Source of the DNA: Litorilituus lipolyticus
Lineage (GTDB): Bacteria; Pseudomonadota; Gammaproteobacteria; Enterobacterales; Alteromonadaceae
Assembly (NCBI RefSeq): GCF_006439335.1
Contig: NZ_SAWY01000001.1
Coordinates: 186,001 to 250,000 of the forward strand
Length of the DNA stretch: 64,000 nucleotides
Reading direction: 5' to 3'
Shown: one piece after another, positions 9,421 through 18,260 of the stretch
How positions within the stretch are numbered: position 1 is the stretch's first letter
Layout of the letters: every line of letters starts with the position of its first letter
The notes under the pieces: generated by a model
What the model saw: the letters and a program-made list of their open reading frames with translations, nothing else
What the model was told of the DNA's origin: nothing
The model's database searches: none
Program-made: the position numbers and the translations under genes

Positions 9421-9446
9421 ATAACAATGATAAAGAGTCTATTGAA

Positions 9447-11183
9447 ATGAATATTAAAAATATATTAGCCGAAAAAGTCAGTGCTGCTATGGTGGCTGCC
9501 GGTTTACCTGAAGATACTAATCCTGCGATTAGCTTATCGAATCGCCCACAATTTGGCGACTACCAAGCGAATGGCGTTATGGGCGCAGCTAAAAAGCTTA
9601 AAACTAACCCACGAGAATTAGCAACCAAAGTTGTTGAACAGCTAAATTTAGATGGTATAGCTGAGAAAATTGAACTAGCGGGCCCTGGTTTTATTAATAT
9701 TCATTTAGATCAAGCTTGGTTAGCAGCTAACTTAAATAATACGCGCGACGATGCGTATATTGGTGTTACTCAGCGTGAAGTAGCGCAAACAGTAGTTGTA
9801 GATTACTCTGCACCTAACTTAGCGAAAGAAATGCACGTTGGTCACTTACGCTCAACTATCATTGGTGACGCGGTAGTACGTGCCCTTGAGTTTCGTGGTG
9901 ATAAGGTCATTCGTCAAAATCATATGGGCGATTGGGGTACTCAGTTTGGCATGTTAATCGCGCACTTAAGTGACAAATTAGCAGGCAATGAAGTAGCCGA
10001 AACAGCCCTTGCTGATTTAGAAAACTTTTACCGTGAAGCAAAAGTTCGTTTTGATGAAGAAGAAGGCTTTGCTGATCGAGCAAGGGACTACGTAGTTAAG
10101 CTGCAAAGTGGTGACGAAAAATGCGATAAACTATGGCAACAATTCATTGATATTTCTATCAGCCATAGTGAAGATATTTACCAAAAACTAAATGTATCGC
10201 TACAACGTAAAGATATCATGGGTGAAAGTGCCTACAATGATGACCTGTCAAATGTCATTGATGAGCTGATGGCAAAAGAAATTGCCGTTGAAGACCAAGG
10301 GGCAAAAGTAGTCTTTATCGACGAAATGGCAAACAAAGATGGCGAGCCCTCTGTCTTCATCGTGCAAAAATCAGGTGGTGGATACTTATACGCTACTACT
10401 GATTTATCAGCATGTCGTTACCGTAGTGGCCAATTAAATGCTGATCGCATTATTATATTTACTGATGCTCGCCAATCATTGCATTTTAAGCAAGTTGAAA
10501 TCGTAGCGCGTAAAGCAGGTTTCTTACCTGAACATGTGGGCTATCAACACTGTCCGTTTGGTATGATGATGGGCGATGACGGCAAACCATTTAAAACACG
10601 TACCGGTGGTACGATTAAATTAGCTGAATTACTCGATGAAGCAGTATCTCGTGCGAGTGATTTAATCAAAGAGAAGAATCCAGAAATTTCTGCTGAAGAT
10701 CTTGCCAACATCTCAAAGAAAGTGGGTATTGGTGCAGTTAAATTTGCCGACTTATCTAAAAACAGAACCAGTGATTACATCTTTAGCTGGAAAACGATGT
10801 TGAGCTTTGAAGGAGCTACAGCACCTTACTTACAATATGCTTATTCTCGTATTCAAAGTATTTTTGCTAAGGCAAATGTAGCCAGTGATGCATTGGGTCA
10901 AATAGCTATTGTTGAGCCACAAGAAAAAGCATTGGCACTTAAGCTACTTCAATTAGAAGATGTGATTGATGCTGTTATCAGTGAATGTACACCGAACTTA
11001 TTGTGTAATTACCTCTATGAACTCGCCAGTTTATACATGAGTTTTTATGAAGCATGCCCTATCCTAAAAGAAGGGATCAGTGAAGAAGTAAAACACTCTC
11101 GTTTGGCATTATGTCAACTGATCAGTAAAACACTTAACCAAGGCTTAGATATTTTAGGCATTGAAGTGATGGAAAGAATGTAA
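9447..11183 (+). CDS. argS: Arginyl-tRNA synthetase
   Basis: ArgS charges tRNA-Arg. It is a 578-residue class I enzyme of normal bacterial length. The N-terminal ArgS-specific domain leads to [17 protein letters not shown] with the HIGH-type motif HVGH (130-133). The KMSKS position is replaced by the ArgS-typical KPFKTRTGG, and the C-terminal DALR anticodon-binding domain ends GIEVMERM. The 275-base gap after prfC is filled by inverted repeats, listed separately. The TatD-family gene follows after 42 bases and may be cotranscribed. Confidence 0.97.
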   Translation: MNIKNILAEKVSAAMVAAGLPEDTNPAISLSNRPQFGDYQANGVMGAAKKLKTNPRELATKVVEQLNLDGIAEKIELAGPGFINIHLDQAWLAANLNNTRDDAYIGVTQREVAQTVVVDYSAPNLAKEMHVGHLRSTIIGDAVVRALEFRGDKVIRQNHMGDWGTQFGMLIAHLSDKLAGNEVAETALADLENFYREAKVRFDEEEGFADRARDYVVKLQSGDEKCDKLWQQFIDISISHSEDIYQKLNVSLQRKDIMGESAYNDDLSNVIDELMAKEIAVEDQGAKVVFIDEMANKDGEPSVFIVQKSGGGYLYATTDLSACRYRSGQLNADRIIIFTDARQSLHFKQVEIVARKAGFLPEHVGYQHCPFGMMMGDDGKPFKTRTGGTIKLAELLDEAVSRASDLIKEKNPEISAEDLANISKKVGIGAVKFADLSKNRTSDYIFSWKTMLSFEGATAPYLQYAYSRIQSIFAKANVASDALGQIAIVEPQEKALALKLLQLEDVIDAVISECTPNLLCNYLYELASLYMSFYEACPILKEGISEEVKHSRLALCQLISKTLNQGLDILGIEVMERM

Positions 11184-11225
11184 TCGCATTCTTTTAAAGT
11201 AATAGCAACATCAAGGGGCAGTCGC

Positions 11226-12080
11226 ATGAAATTTACGGATAGCCACTGCCACCTTGATGACAATTGTTTTAGTCAGCAATTACCTGATCTTTTATCACAG
11301 TGTGATCTACACAATATTTCACGAATAATCATACCCAGCATTTCGCCTGATAACTTTCAAAAAGTATTAAGTCTAACCAAGCAGCATCATCAAAATCCCA
11401 TTGATTTATATTGCACATTAGGTATTCACCCATGGTTTATTAAGCATTTATCAATAAGTGATTTAGAAAAACTTAGCCTGCTTATTATTCAAGAAAAACA
11501 ACATATTGTTGGTATCGGTGAAATAGGACTTGATGGCGCAACTAGCAAGCATGCAGCTCAGTTTGGTCAAACACCTGAAGAAAATTTTAAGCAGCAGCAA
11601 TTATTTTTTGATTACCAACTCAATCTTGCACAAAGAAATGCCATGCCGGTTATCATTCATCACAGACAATCGCATCATCATATTGTGCCATTTCTTAAGC
11701 ATTACCAATTAGCAAAATCAGGTATAATCCACGGTTTTACCGGTAGTTACCAACAAGCAAAGGATTATATAGATTTAGGTTTTAAATTAGGGGTAGGAAG
11801 TAGTATCAGCTTTTCTCGAGCAAAGAAAACCATTAATACTTTTAAACGCTTACCTATTGAATACCTTGTTCTTGAAACCGACGCTCCTTCAATGCCCTTA
11901 AGTCATGAAATCGAGAGTAACTCTACTAAGCTTTATCAAAACAATTCCAGCAAGTCACCTGCTAATTCACCTTTAAATATCCCTGTAATTTTTCAATTAC
12001 TAGTAAATATTACAGGAGTAGACCCTTTAGTATTAGCTAATCAACTGGAAAGAAATGTTGATGATATTTTCTTAACATAA
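11226..12080 (+). CDS. TatD-family metal-dependent hydrolase (YjjV-like)
   Basis: This 284-residue TIM-barrel hydrolase belongs to the TatD DNase superfamily. Metal ligands are visible as H7 and H9 (DSHCHLD), E in GEIGLD (about 98-103), H in IIHHRQSHHH (about 143), H in GIIHGFTGS and D219 (LETDAPSMPL). TatD relatives act as 3'-5' exonucleases or D-aminoacyl-tRNA deacylases; which applies cannot be read here. The best guess within the family is YjjV, since the genome neighbourhood (ytjB, serB) resembles the E. coli yjj/ytj region. AGGGGC precedes the ATG. It is convergent with ytjB, 4 bases apart. Confidence 0.85.
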   Translation: MKFTDSHCHLDDNCFSQQLPDLLSQCDLHNISRIIIPSISPDNFQKVLSLTKQHHQNPIDLYCTLGIHPWFIKHLSISDLEKLSLLIIQEKQHIVGIGEIGLDGATSKHAAQFGQTPEENFKQQQLFFDYQLNLAQRNAMPVIIHHRQSHHHIVPFLKHYQLAKSGIIHGFTGSYQQAKDYIDLGFKLGVGSSISFSRAKKTINTFKRLPIEYLVLETDAPSMPLSHEIESNSTKLYQNNSSKSPANSPLNIPVIFQLLVNITGVDPLVLANQLERNVDDIFLT

Positions 12081-12084
12081 AGCC

Positions 12085-12813
12085 CTAAGATTTAGGTGTA
12101 CCTTGTTCAGCCGCTTTAATAGTTTGATTAATTCGATAACTTCGTCGACTAAATCGGTTCAAACCACGTGTTAATAAAAAACCAACAACACCAGCGAGTA
12201 ACAGCATTAACCGCAGTAAGGTTTGTCTGTCATTATCCGCTTCGCTTAACCCTTGTGTAAGATAAGTTGACTCAAAGGTAAAGCGTAAGTAGCCCAGTAA
12301 TTTTTCTTGCCGAATTTCCATAACATAGGGCGAATAACGTGAGCTTTTATCTAAAGATTTGGCAGATACACCATAAAGCTCTAGCATGGTTTTACTTGGA
12401 TCCTCAAAAGCAACTTGCTCGTTAGTACCTGTAGATTCAATCAAAGACTTTCCTGTATGTAACAACAAGCCTTTTTTATCATATAGATGTGCCTGTTTAA
12501 CAAAATCTACTTCTATTAATCCATTAAGATAATTTTGCAACGCTTTATTACGTTCTTTTTTAGATGAGTATTTATGACTAAGTAATACCGAAATACCTGA
12601 AGCACTTTGCTGTAAGTACTGCTTGGCAAGGTAATCGAAATGCTGCTCAAGAGTCGATTCATCTTTATTGATGGTAGATTGCCACATACTCATCAATACG
12701 ATAATAATCAAAATTGCACTAGCTAATTGCAGAATTTTATTATAAATCGATGATAATTTAGGGTATAAAGGCTGTTCAGGTTGCTTCATATAACCATGAT
12801 AACTGTATAACAT
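12085..12813 (-). CDS. ytjB: YtjB/Smp-family inner-membrane protein
   Basis: The 242-residue membrane protein has two predicted spans (about 30-48 and 199-216) around a periplasmic domain. The second span, RLMLLLAGVVGFLLTRGL, closely resembles the C-terminal span of E. coli Smp/YtjB, which also lies divergently next to serB. The family function is unknown. The start at 12813 is tentative; ATG at 12789 (MKQPEQPLYP) has a slightly better spacing from GGTTAT. The gene is divergent from serB with an 80-base gap. Confidence 0.75.
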   Translation of the reverse strand: MLYSYHGYMKQPEQPLYPKLSSIYNKILQLASAILIIIVLMSMWQSTINKDESTLEQHFDYLAKQYLQQSASGISVLLSHKYSSKKERNKALQNYLNGLIEVDFVKQAHLYDKKGLLLHTGKSLIESTGTNEQVAFEDPSKTMLELYGVSAKSLDKSSRYSPYVMEIRQEKLLGYLRFTFESTYLTQGLSEADNDRQTLLRLMLLLAGVVGFLLTRGLNRFSRRSYRINQTIKAAEQGTPKS

Positions 12814-12893
12814 GCTGATATTGCCACTATAGTTATATTATTATCTGTTGTGAAGTTTTAATATTATTTCCCATATTGCCATAGAGAATTTAC

Positions 12894-13886
12894 GTGACTA
12901 ATTCAGCCAATGAAACTGCGCTCAGTGAAGCTTTTAATGAGCTTTTAACAAAATCATCTCTACCTATATATTTATCATTAAATAACAAGACAATAGGCTT
13001 AACTCAGACGAAATTATCACTAACTGAACAAGAGCTTGTTGTTTTCTCTACTATAACCCTACAACAGCTGCATAAACTTGTTGAGTTCAGCCAAATAACA
13101 CCATTAGCTTTAACACAAGTTAATCACAGGAACCATGAAACAAGTTATCGTTTTAATGTTAACTGTGACGATTTTACCTCGGCTCGAGAGTCAGTTGCAC
13201 AGTTTGCTCTTGAAAATAACATCGAAGCAGCGTTAATCAACAATGCACCATCTCTTTCAGAGCCTGGCTTACTGGTTATGGATATGGACTCTACCACCAT
13301 TGAAATTGAGTGTATTGACGAAATAGCAGCGCTTGCTGGCGTAGGTGAAGAGGTTGCCGCTGTTACAGAGCTGGCAATGCAAGGGGAACTAGACTTTGCT
13401 CAAAGTCTGCATCAACGCGTAGCGACATTGCAAGACGCTCCAGAGCAAATCTTAGCGGATGTAGCAAAGAACATCCCGCTTATGCCAGGCTTAACGACAT
13501 TAATAGCTGAATTAAAAAAACACCATTGGCGTATAGCCATTGCTTCAGGTGGTTTTACTTATTTTGCCGATCATTTAAAAGACATGCTGGCACTAGATGA
13601 TGCCTTTGCCAATACTTTAGAAATCATTGATGGCAAGCTTACCGGTAAAGTACTCGGTGATGTGGTAGATGCGCAAGTTAAAGCAGATTCGCTTTCTTTA
13701 TTAAGTAGCAAGTACGCAATAGAGCACAATCAAACGGTTGCCATGGGCGATGGCGCAAATGATTTAGTGATGATGTCTGCGGCCTGCTTTGGTGTGGCAT
13801 TTCATGCCAAACCTATTGTTTTGGCAAAAGCCGATGCAAGTATTAATAACAAAGGACTAGACTGTTTATTGCACTGGCTGCGTTAA
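12894..13886 (+). CDS. serB: Phosphoserine phosphatase
   Basis: SerB dephosphorylates phosphoserine, the last step of serine synthesis. It is a 330-residue HAD hydrolase starting at GTG with GAGA upstream. The catalytic motif is VMDMDSTT with nucleophile D130 and acid D132. The serine-binding ECIDEIA stretch follows, then IASGGF (motif II), and motif III/IV GDGANDLVM (285-293). The N-terminal 125 residues form a divergent regulatory domain, as in E. coli SerB. It is convergent with the PilZ gene. Confidence 0.96.
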   Translation: MTNSANETALSEAFNELLTKSSLPIYLSLNNKTIGLTQTKLSLTEQELVVFSTITLQQLHKLVEFSQITPLALTQVNHRNHETSYRFNVNCDDFTSARESVAQFALENNIEAALINNAPSLSEPGLLVMDMDSTTIEIECIDEIAALAGVGEEVAAVTELAMQGELDFAQSLHQRVATLQDAPEQILADVAKNIPLMPGLTTLIAELKKHHWRIAIASGGFTYFADHLKDMLALDDAFANTLEIIDGKLTGKVLGDVVDAQVKADSLSLLSSKYAIEHNQTVAMGDGANDLVMMSAACFGVAFHAKPIVLAKADASINNKGLDCLLHWLR

Positions 13887-13979
13887 ACTATTCGGTAAGT
13901 TAATTCAGACCATTCTCGCATTCTAATTCACGGGAATGGCTGGATTACATGGTTAGCTTTAAGAGGGTATTAAGGCTGT

Positions 13980-16463
13980 TTAAGCCTTTGCCAATTGCGT
14001 TAAGCTTTCTTGGGCGAGTCCATAACGAATCAAGGTTTCTTGTGTCACATCAAATACTTCAATAATACCTGCAACACTCCAAATGTCCTGCTCAATTTGC
14101 TTACCACGGTGGATTGCATAAGCGCTTATATAACTTAATTCAGGGTTCAAATATTCCATTTCAGGACTTTCCGTTCTTGATAGTTTAACTTGTAAACTAA
14201 AGAACAACCCTTGCTTTAATGATTTTTTAATAAAAAATCGAGTCAATTCTGGTGTATTTAATTCACTAGCTAATTTTGTCGTTACAGATTTACCGACACC
14301 ATCATGCTGTGGGTTAATAGCAACAAAAAGTGTTTCAGTAATAGCAAGATCATCTGAGAGTAATTTCTTTAACCGTGCTTCCAACGAAGTGATAGCCGCT
14401 AAATTACTCAGTAACGGGTAAAGGTTATAAAACCCTTGCCTATCGCTTAAGCGCTTCATTTGATTCAATAAGCTATCAGTTTCCTCTTCGCTTTGACCAG
14501 CCCCTAATAGCAGAGATTCTATTTTATATCGGCTACCACTCGTCTGAACAGCTAATGTAATCTGATTAAGACTAGTAGCATAAATAGTTCTTAACGCTTC
14601 TGCTAAACCTGGTGTTAGCATGGCATATTCATCAGGTGTTAATTTATTTTGATTCTTTGCAATCAGCAATTTAAAGAAAGAGCGCCCAATATGCTGATGC
14701 TCTTTTACCGAAACACGCAAATTAATCGTAGTTTTGCTTTTATTAATTCGAACTACTTTATAAGGTAGCTGCTTCAAATCAAAGCTCTTGGTAATTTGCT
14801 GTAATTTAGGAAAACTTAAATAAACAATATCACCTTTGGCCAGTTGAGCTGGTGCTTTAAGGTTTATTTTTAGTCCAGATACTGAGAAATCTTCCGAGCT
14901 ACCATCCCAAGTAACTGACTGACATTCAATCGCTACAGGAGTTTTATATTTAAAACGAGGCTCTTGTCGTTGATTTTTATAATTAATACCTATTTCATTA
15001 ATTTCAAGCTTGCTGGTTATGCGTTGATGACCATACTTTTTAAGTTTTTGCCTATCAATATTTATATAATCAAATTCTTTATATTGCTCCACTGTTTCAT
15101 CAGTAGTCACATCAGTTACGACGACAACATGAGAGAGAGAATCTATACTTTCTATCACTTCTTTTGACGGTGGCTTATTTAGGTATTGTTGTTTAGAACT
15201 AACATTCGACAAAGTAAACGGAGAGTATACCTTGCTCTTATTAACAGGTTGCATGCTTAACTGTGTCACAGCAAATGTTGCTTTATTTGCGGCAAAACCA
15301 ATAAACTCTTTTAGAAACTCAGCATCGTTAATTGCTTGAATACTATCAATACTATAAAAAAACAAGTTCCCTTGATGTTGGTGAATAAAGCTATAAACAA
15401 TTAAATCGAGACCTTGAGTTTTTGCCTCTCTAATTCGTGTAATGCGCTCTGCGTTAATTAGAAAATTTAACGTTGAGTGACGTTTTTCATTCTGCCAATA
15501 CTGATAAATATTTTGGTTGTTTGTAGTCGTTAATGCATACCTCGGGTGATAATTTTTATCAAGTTGCTGTATAAATACAGGCAACTCATTCAGTTTTACC
15601 ATAGCGTACTGTTCGAAACTTCGCGCTTGTAGACTCTGTATCGTATTATCTAAATTAACTTTATAACGTCTTTTATTCCCTTGAATATAACCTTTTAAAA
15701 ATTGTAAAAAACCATCTCTTTCAGGGATATCTAGTCGTTTACAACCAAGCAATTGGGTACTTGAATCCCTTAAAATGTTTTTCACTTGATAGGTAAACAA
15801 GCTATCCTTACCAAAATGAAATTCCTGCTCTAAGCCTTTAAAGACAATATTAAATTCATCACCAATACGTAACACAGGCACTTCTTTGAGACGAAATTTA
15901 AGACCTGTGGTACTAATATCAACTGTAGTAGCCTTGTAGGCTTTACTACCTGCGATAGTAAATTCTATCGCAACAGCAAAATTCATCCGTTCTTCTAATC
16001 GATCAGGATAGTTATCAAATTGATAACGCTGAGCACTATATTGTGTTTTCTCTACACTAGATTTAGTTGTCGTTGTAGAAGTACTCCCGACAACTTTAGC
16101 TGATTCATTTTTGTATATATTTCTAAAATTATTCTCTGTATTGGTTACAGCTTCATAAACGCCAAAAGTATAACCACCATAAACTTTGGCATTTTCTTTG
16201 AAAACATTAATGGCAATATCATCTAAAAAATGATTTTGACCTTGGTAGTCAAATAGTTGGCACTCACCGTCAACAAGGCCACGCAAATCAATGGCACGTG
16301 TACAAGGTCCTGCTAGTCGCTTCAATTCCATTTTTAATAAAAACTTTTCAGTCTTAGGTAAGCGAGATGTTGCCGCATTAAACTGATTATCAAAACTCGT
16401 TTTATTCACAACGCCACGGAATTGCTCAATGATAGTTTGATGCTTGATAAAATCTATACTCAT
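13980..16463 (-). CDS. Large protein with two PilZ (c-di-GMP receptor) domains
   Basis: This 827-residue cytoplasmic protein has no membrane span or signal peptide. Two PilZ domains each keep the full c-di-GMP-binding signature. The first has R155-x3-R159 and DISTTG (182-187); the second has RQEPR (about 499-503) and DFSVSG (about 524-529). Both therefore look able to bind the dinucleotide. The N-terminal 140 residues, the 270-490 linker and the C-terminal 200 residues match nothing I can name. It sits between serB and radA, a place where related marine gammaproteobacteria also carry a large PilZ protein. Output is unknown; it could couple c-di-GMP to motility or surface growth. Confidence 0.82.
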   Translation of the reverse strand: MSIDFIKHQTIIEQFRGVVNKTSFDNQFNAATSRLPKTEKFLLKMELKRLAGPCTRAIDLRGLVDGECQLFDYQGQNHFLDDIAINVFKENAKVYGGYTFGVYEAVTNTENNFRNIYKNESAKVVGSTSTTTTKSSVEKTQYSAQRYQFDNYPDRLEERMNFAVAIEFTIAGSKAYKATTVDISTTGLKFRLKEVPVLRIGDEFNIVFKGLEQEFHFGKDSLFTYQVKNILRDSSTQLLGCKRLDIPERDGFLQFLKGYIQGNKRRYKVNLDNTIQSLQARSFEQYAMVKLNELPVFIQQLDKNYHPRYALTTTNNQNIYQYWQNEKRHSTLNFLINAERITRIREAKTQGLDLIVYSFIHQHQGNLFFYSIDSIQAINDAEFLKEFIGFAANKATFAVTQLSMQPVNKSKVYSPFTLSNVSSKQQYLNKPPSKEVIESIDSLSHVVVVTDVTTDETVEQYKEFDYINIDRQKLKKYGHQRITSKLEINEIGINYKNQRQEPRFKYKTPVAIECQSVTWDGSSEDFSVSGLKINLKAPAQLAKGDIVYLSFPKLQQITKSFDLKQLPYKVVRINKSKTTINLRVSVKEHQHIGRSFFKLLIAKNQNKLTPDEYAMLTPGLAEALRTIYATSLNQITLAVQTSGSRYKIESLLLGAGQSEEETDSLLNQMKRLSDRQGFYNLYPLLSNLAAITSLEARLKKLLSDDLAITETLFVAINPQHDGVGKSVTTKLASELNTPELTRFFIKKSLKQGLFFSLQVKLSRTESPEMEYLNPELSYISAYAIHRGKQIEQDIWSVAGIIEVFDVTQETLIRYGLAQESLTQLAKA

Positions 16464-16820
16464 AAAATACCAGTTTCTTTGACTATTCTTCTTATTATTA
16501 AGCCACTTATACTTAATTAACGGTTATATTGATGCAATGTTGTTTGTTGAAAACAAGCAAACTTGTCATATTATTTAACAACTTTTCACGCAGACAAGTG
16601 CTATACAAAGCCGCCAAAAACATTATAATTTAATCCATGCAAAGCCATCAAGGCAAGTACTTATACATGATAATACCTTATTGTTGTATATTGTTTGCCT
16701 ATATAAAATAACGCTATATTTTGAGTGTGTTAGACCAACAATTTACAATATCTCTTGCACTAGCTGATGTGCAAGCAAGTATTACACCACTATAAAAATT
16801 AATAAAATAATAGGGATTAA
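16464..16820. other. Divergent PilZ gene/radA intergenic region
   Basis: These 357 A+T-rich bases hold no supported gene and must carry both divergent promoters. A perfect 7-bp inverted repeat, CTTGCAC (16754-16760) with GTGCAAG (16769-16775), lies about 45 bases before radA. No LexA box is visible. Confidence 0.5.
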
Positions 16821-18182
16821 ATGGCCAAATCAAAAACAGCCTTTGTATGCACTGAATGTGGCTCTGAATACGCACGTTGGCTGGGCCAATGTAATGACTG
16901 TAAAGCTTGGAATACCATTTCAGAATTTAGACAAGCAAAATCACCAAGCCGAGGAGGAAACTTTTCTGGCTTTGCCGGAATTACCGAGGCTAAAGTTCAA
17001 ACTCTCGACTCAATTGATCTTGGTGAACTACCACGATTTTCATCAGGATATCAAGAATTTGATAGGGTACTTGGCGGAGGTATTGTCCCTGGCAGCGCTA
17101 TTCTCATTGGTGGTGAGCCCGGTGCAGGCAAAAGTACACTGCTATTACAAACTATGTGCTCTTTAGCTGCCTCAATGCCAGCTTTATACATTACCGGCGA
17201 AGAATCTTTGCAGCAAGTTGCCATGCGAGCAAAGCGTCTTGGCTTAGCCACAGATAAGCTAAAAATGCTCTCTGAAACGAGTGTAGAAAATATCTGTAAT
17301 ATTGCTGAAAAAGAACAGCCTAAAATCATCGTGATTGATTCTATTCAAGTAATGCATATGGCAGATGTACAGTCTGCACCAGGCAGTGTTTCCCAAGTAA
17401 GAGAAAGTGCCGCTTACTTAACCCGCTTTGCCAAGCAACACCATGTTGCAATGCTTATTGTTGGTCATGTCACTAAAGATGGTTCACTTGCTGGCCCTAA
17501 AGTTTTAGAACACTGTATTGATTGTTCAATCATGCTCGAGGGTAGTACTGACTCACGATATCGAACTTTAAGAGGCCATAAAAACCGTTTTGGCGCCGTG
17601 AATGAATTAGGTGTATTTGCCATGACAGGTGGTGGATTAAAAGAAGTGAAAAACCCTTCTGCGATATTTTTAACACGGTCTGAAGAACAAACACCTGGCA
17701 GTGTCGTAATGGTCCTTTGGGAAGGTACAAGGCCATTACTTGTTGAAATTCAAGCACTGGTCGATCACTCTGCGTTAGGTAATCCAAGGCGTGTAGCGGT
17801 TGGCGCCGATCAAAACCGACTCTCTATGTTGTTAGCTATATTAAATCGTCATGGCGGATTACAACTTAATGATCAAGACGTTTTTGTCAATGTGGTGGGA
17901 GGGGTAAAAGTCAGTGAAACTAGCATTGATTTAGCATTAATTCTCGCACTTGTTTCTAGTTTCAAAGATAATGCGCTACCACAAGACTTAGTTATTTTTG
18001 GAGAAGTTGGTTTATCGGGTGAAATCCGCCCTGTCCCTAGTGGCCAAGAACGTATCTATGAAGCAGCAAAGCATGGCTTTAAACGCGCGATTGTCCCGTA
18101 CAACAATAAACCCAAGCAAGCAATTGATGGCATGGAAGTTATCGCGGTGAAAAAACTAAGTGATGCTTTAGAGGTAATTTAA
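16821..18182 (+). CDS. radA: DNA repair protein RadA
   Basis: RadA is a RecA-related helicase that promotes branch migration in recombinational repair. The 453-residue protein is complete: a zinc finger (C10, C13, C24, C27), Walker A GGEPGAGKST (97-106), the RadA-specific KNRFG motif (about 254-258) and a C-terminal Lon-protease-like domain from about 280. AGGGATTAA precedes the ATG. The gene is followed after 78 bases by an unrelated peptidase gene. Confidence 0.97.
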   Translation: MAKSKTAFVCTECGSEYARWLGQCNDCKAWNTISEFRQAKSPSRGGNFSGFAGITEAKVQTLDSIDLGELPRFSSGYQEFDRVLGGGIVPGSAILIGGEPGAGKSTLLLQTMCSLAASMPALYITGEESLQQVAMRAKRLGLATDKLKMLSETSVENICNIAEKEQPKIIVIDSIQVMHMADVQSAPGSVSQVRESAAYLTRFAKQHHVAMLIVGHVTKDGSLAGPKVLEHCIDCSIMLEGSTDSRYRTLRGHKNRFGAVNELGVFAMTGGGLKEVKNPSAIFLTRSEEQTPGSVVMVLWEGTRPLLVEIQALVDHSALGNPRRVAVGADQNRLSMLLAILNRHGGLQLNDQDVFVNVVGGVKVSETSIDLALILALVSSFKDNALPQDLVIFGEVGLSGEIRPVPSGQERIYEAAKHGFKRAIVPYNNKPKQAIDGMEVIAVKKLSDALEVI

Positions 18183-18260
18183 TAATACTTACTTAATAAA
18201 AGCTAACTCAAGAATATAAAACTTAATAAAATTTAACCTATTAACATAAGAAGTTAACCG

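Noticed and set aside
9172..9446. T-box riboswitch for argS
   Set aside because: No T-box sequence or specifier loop is visible, and T-boxes are characteristic of Firmicutes-type bacteria, not gammaproteobacteria.
13910..13939. CCATTC/GAATGG inverted repeat between serB and the PilZ gene
   Set aside because: The arms are only 6 bp with a long loop and no T tract; too weak to call a terminator.
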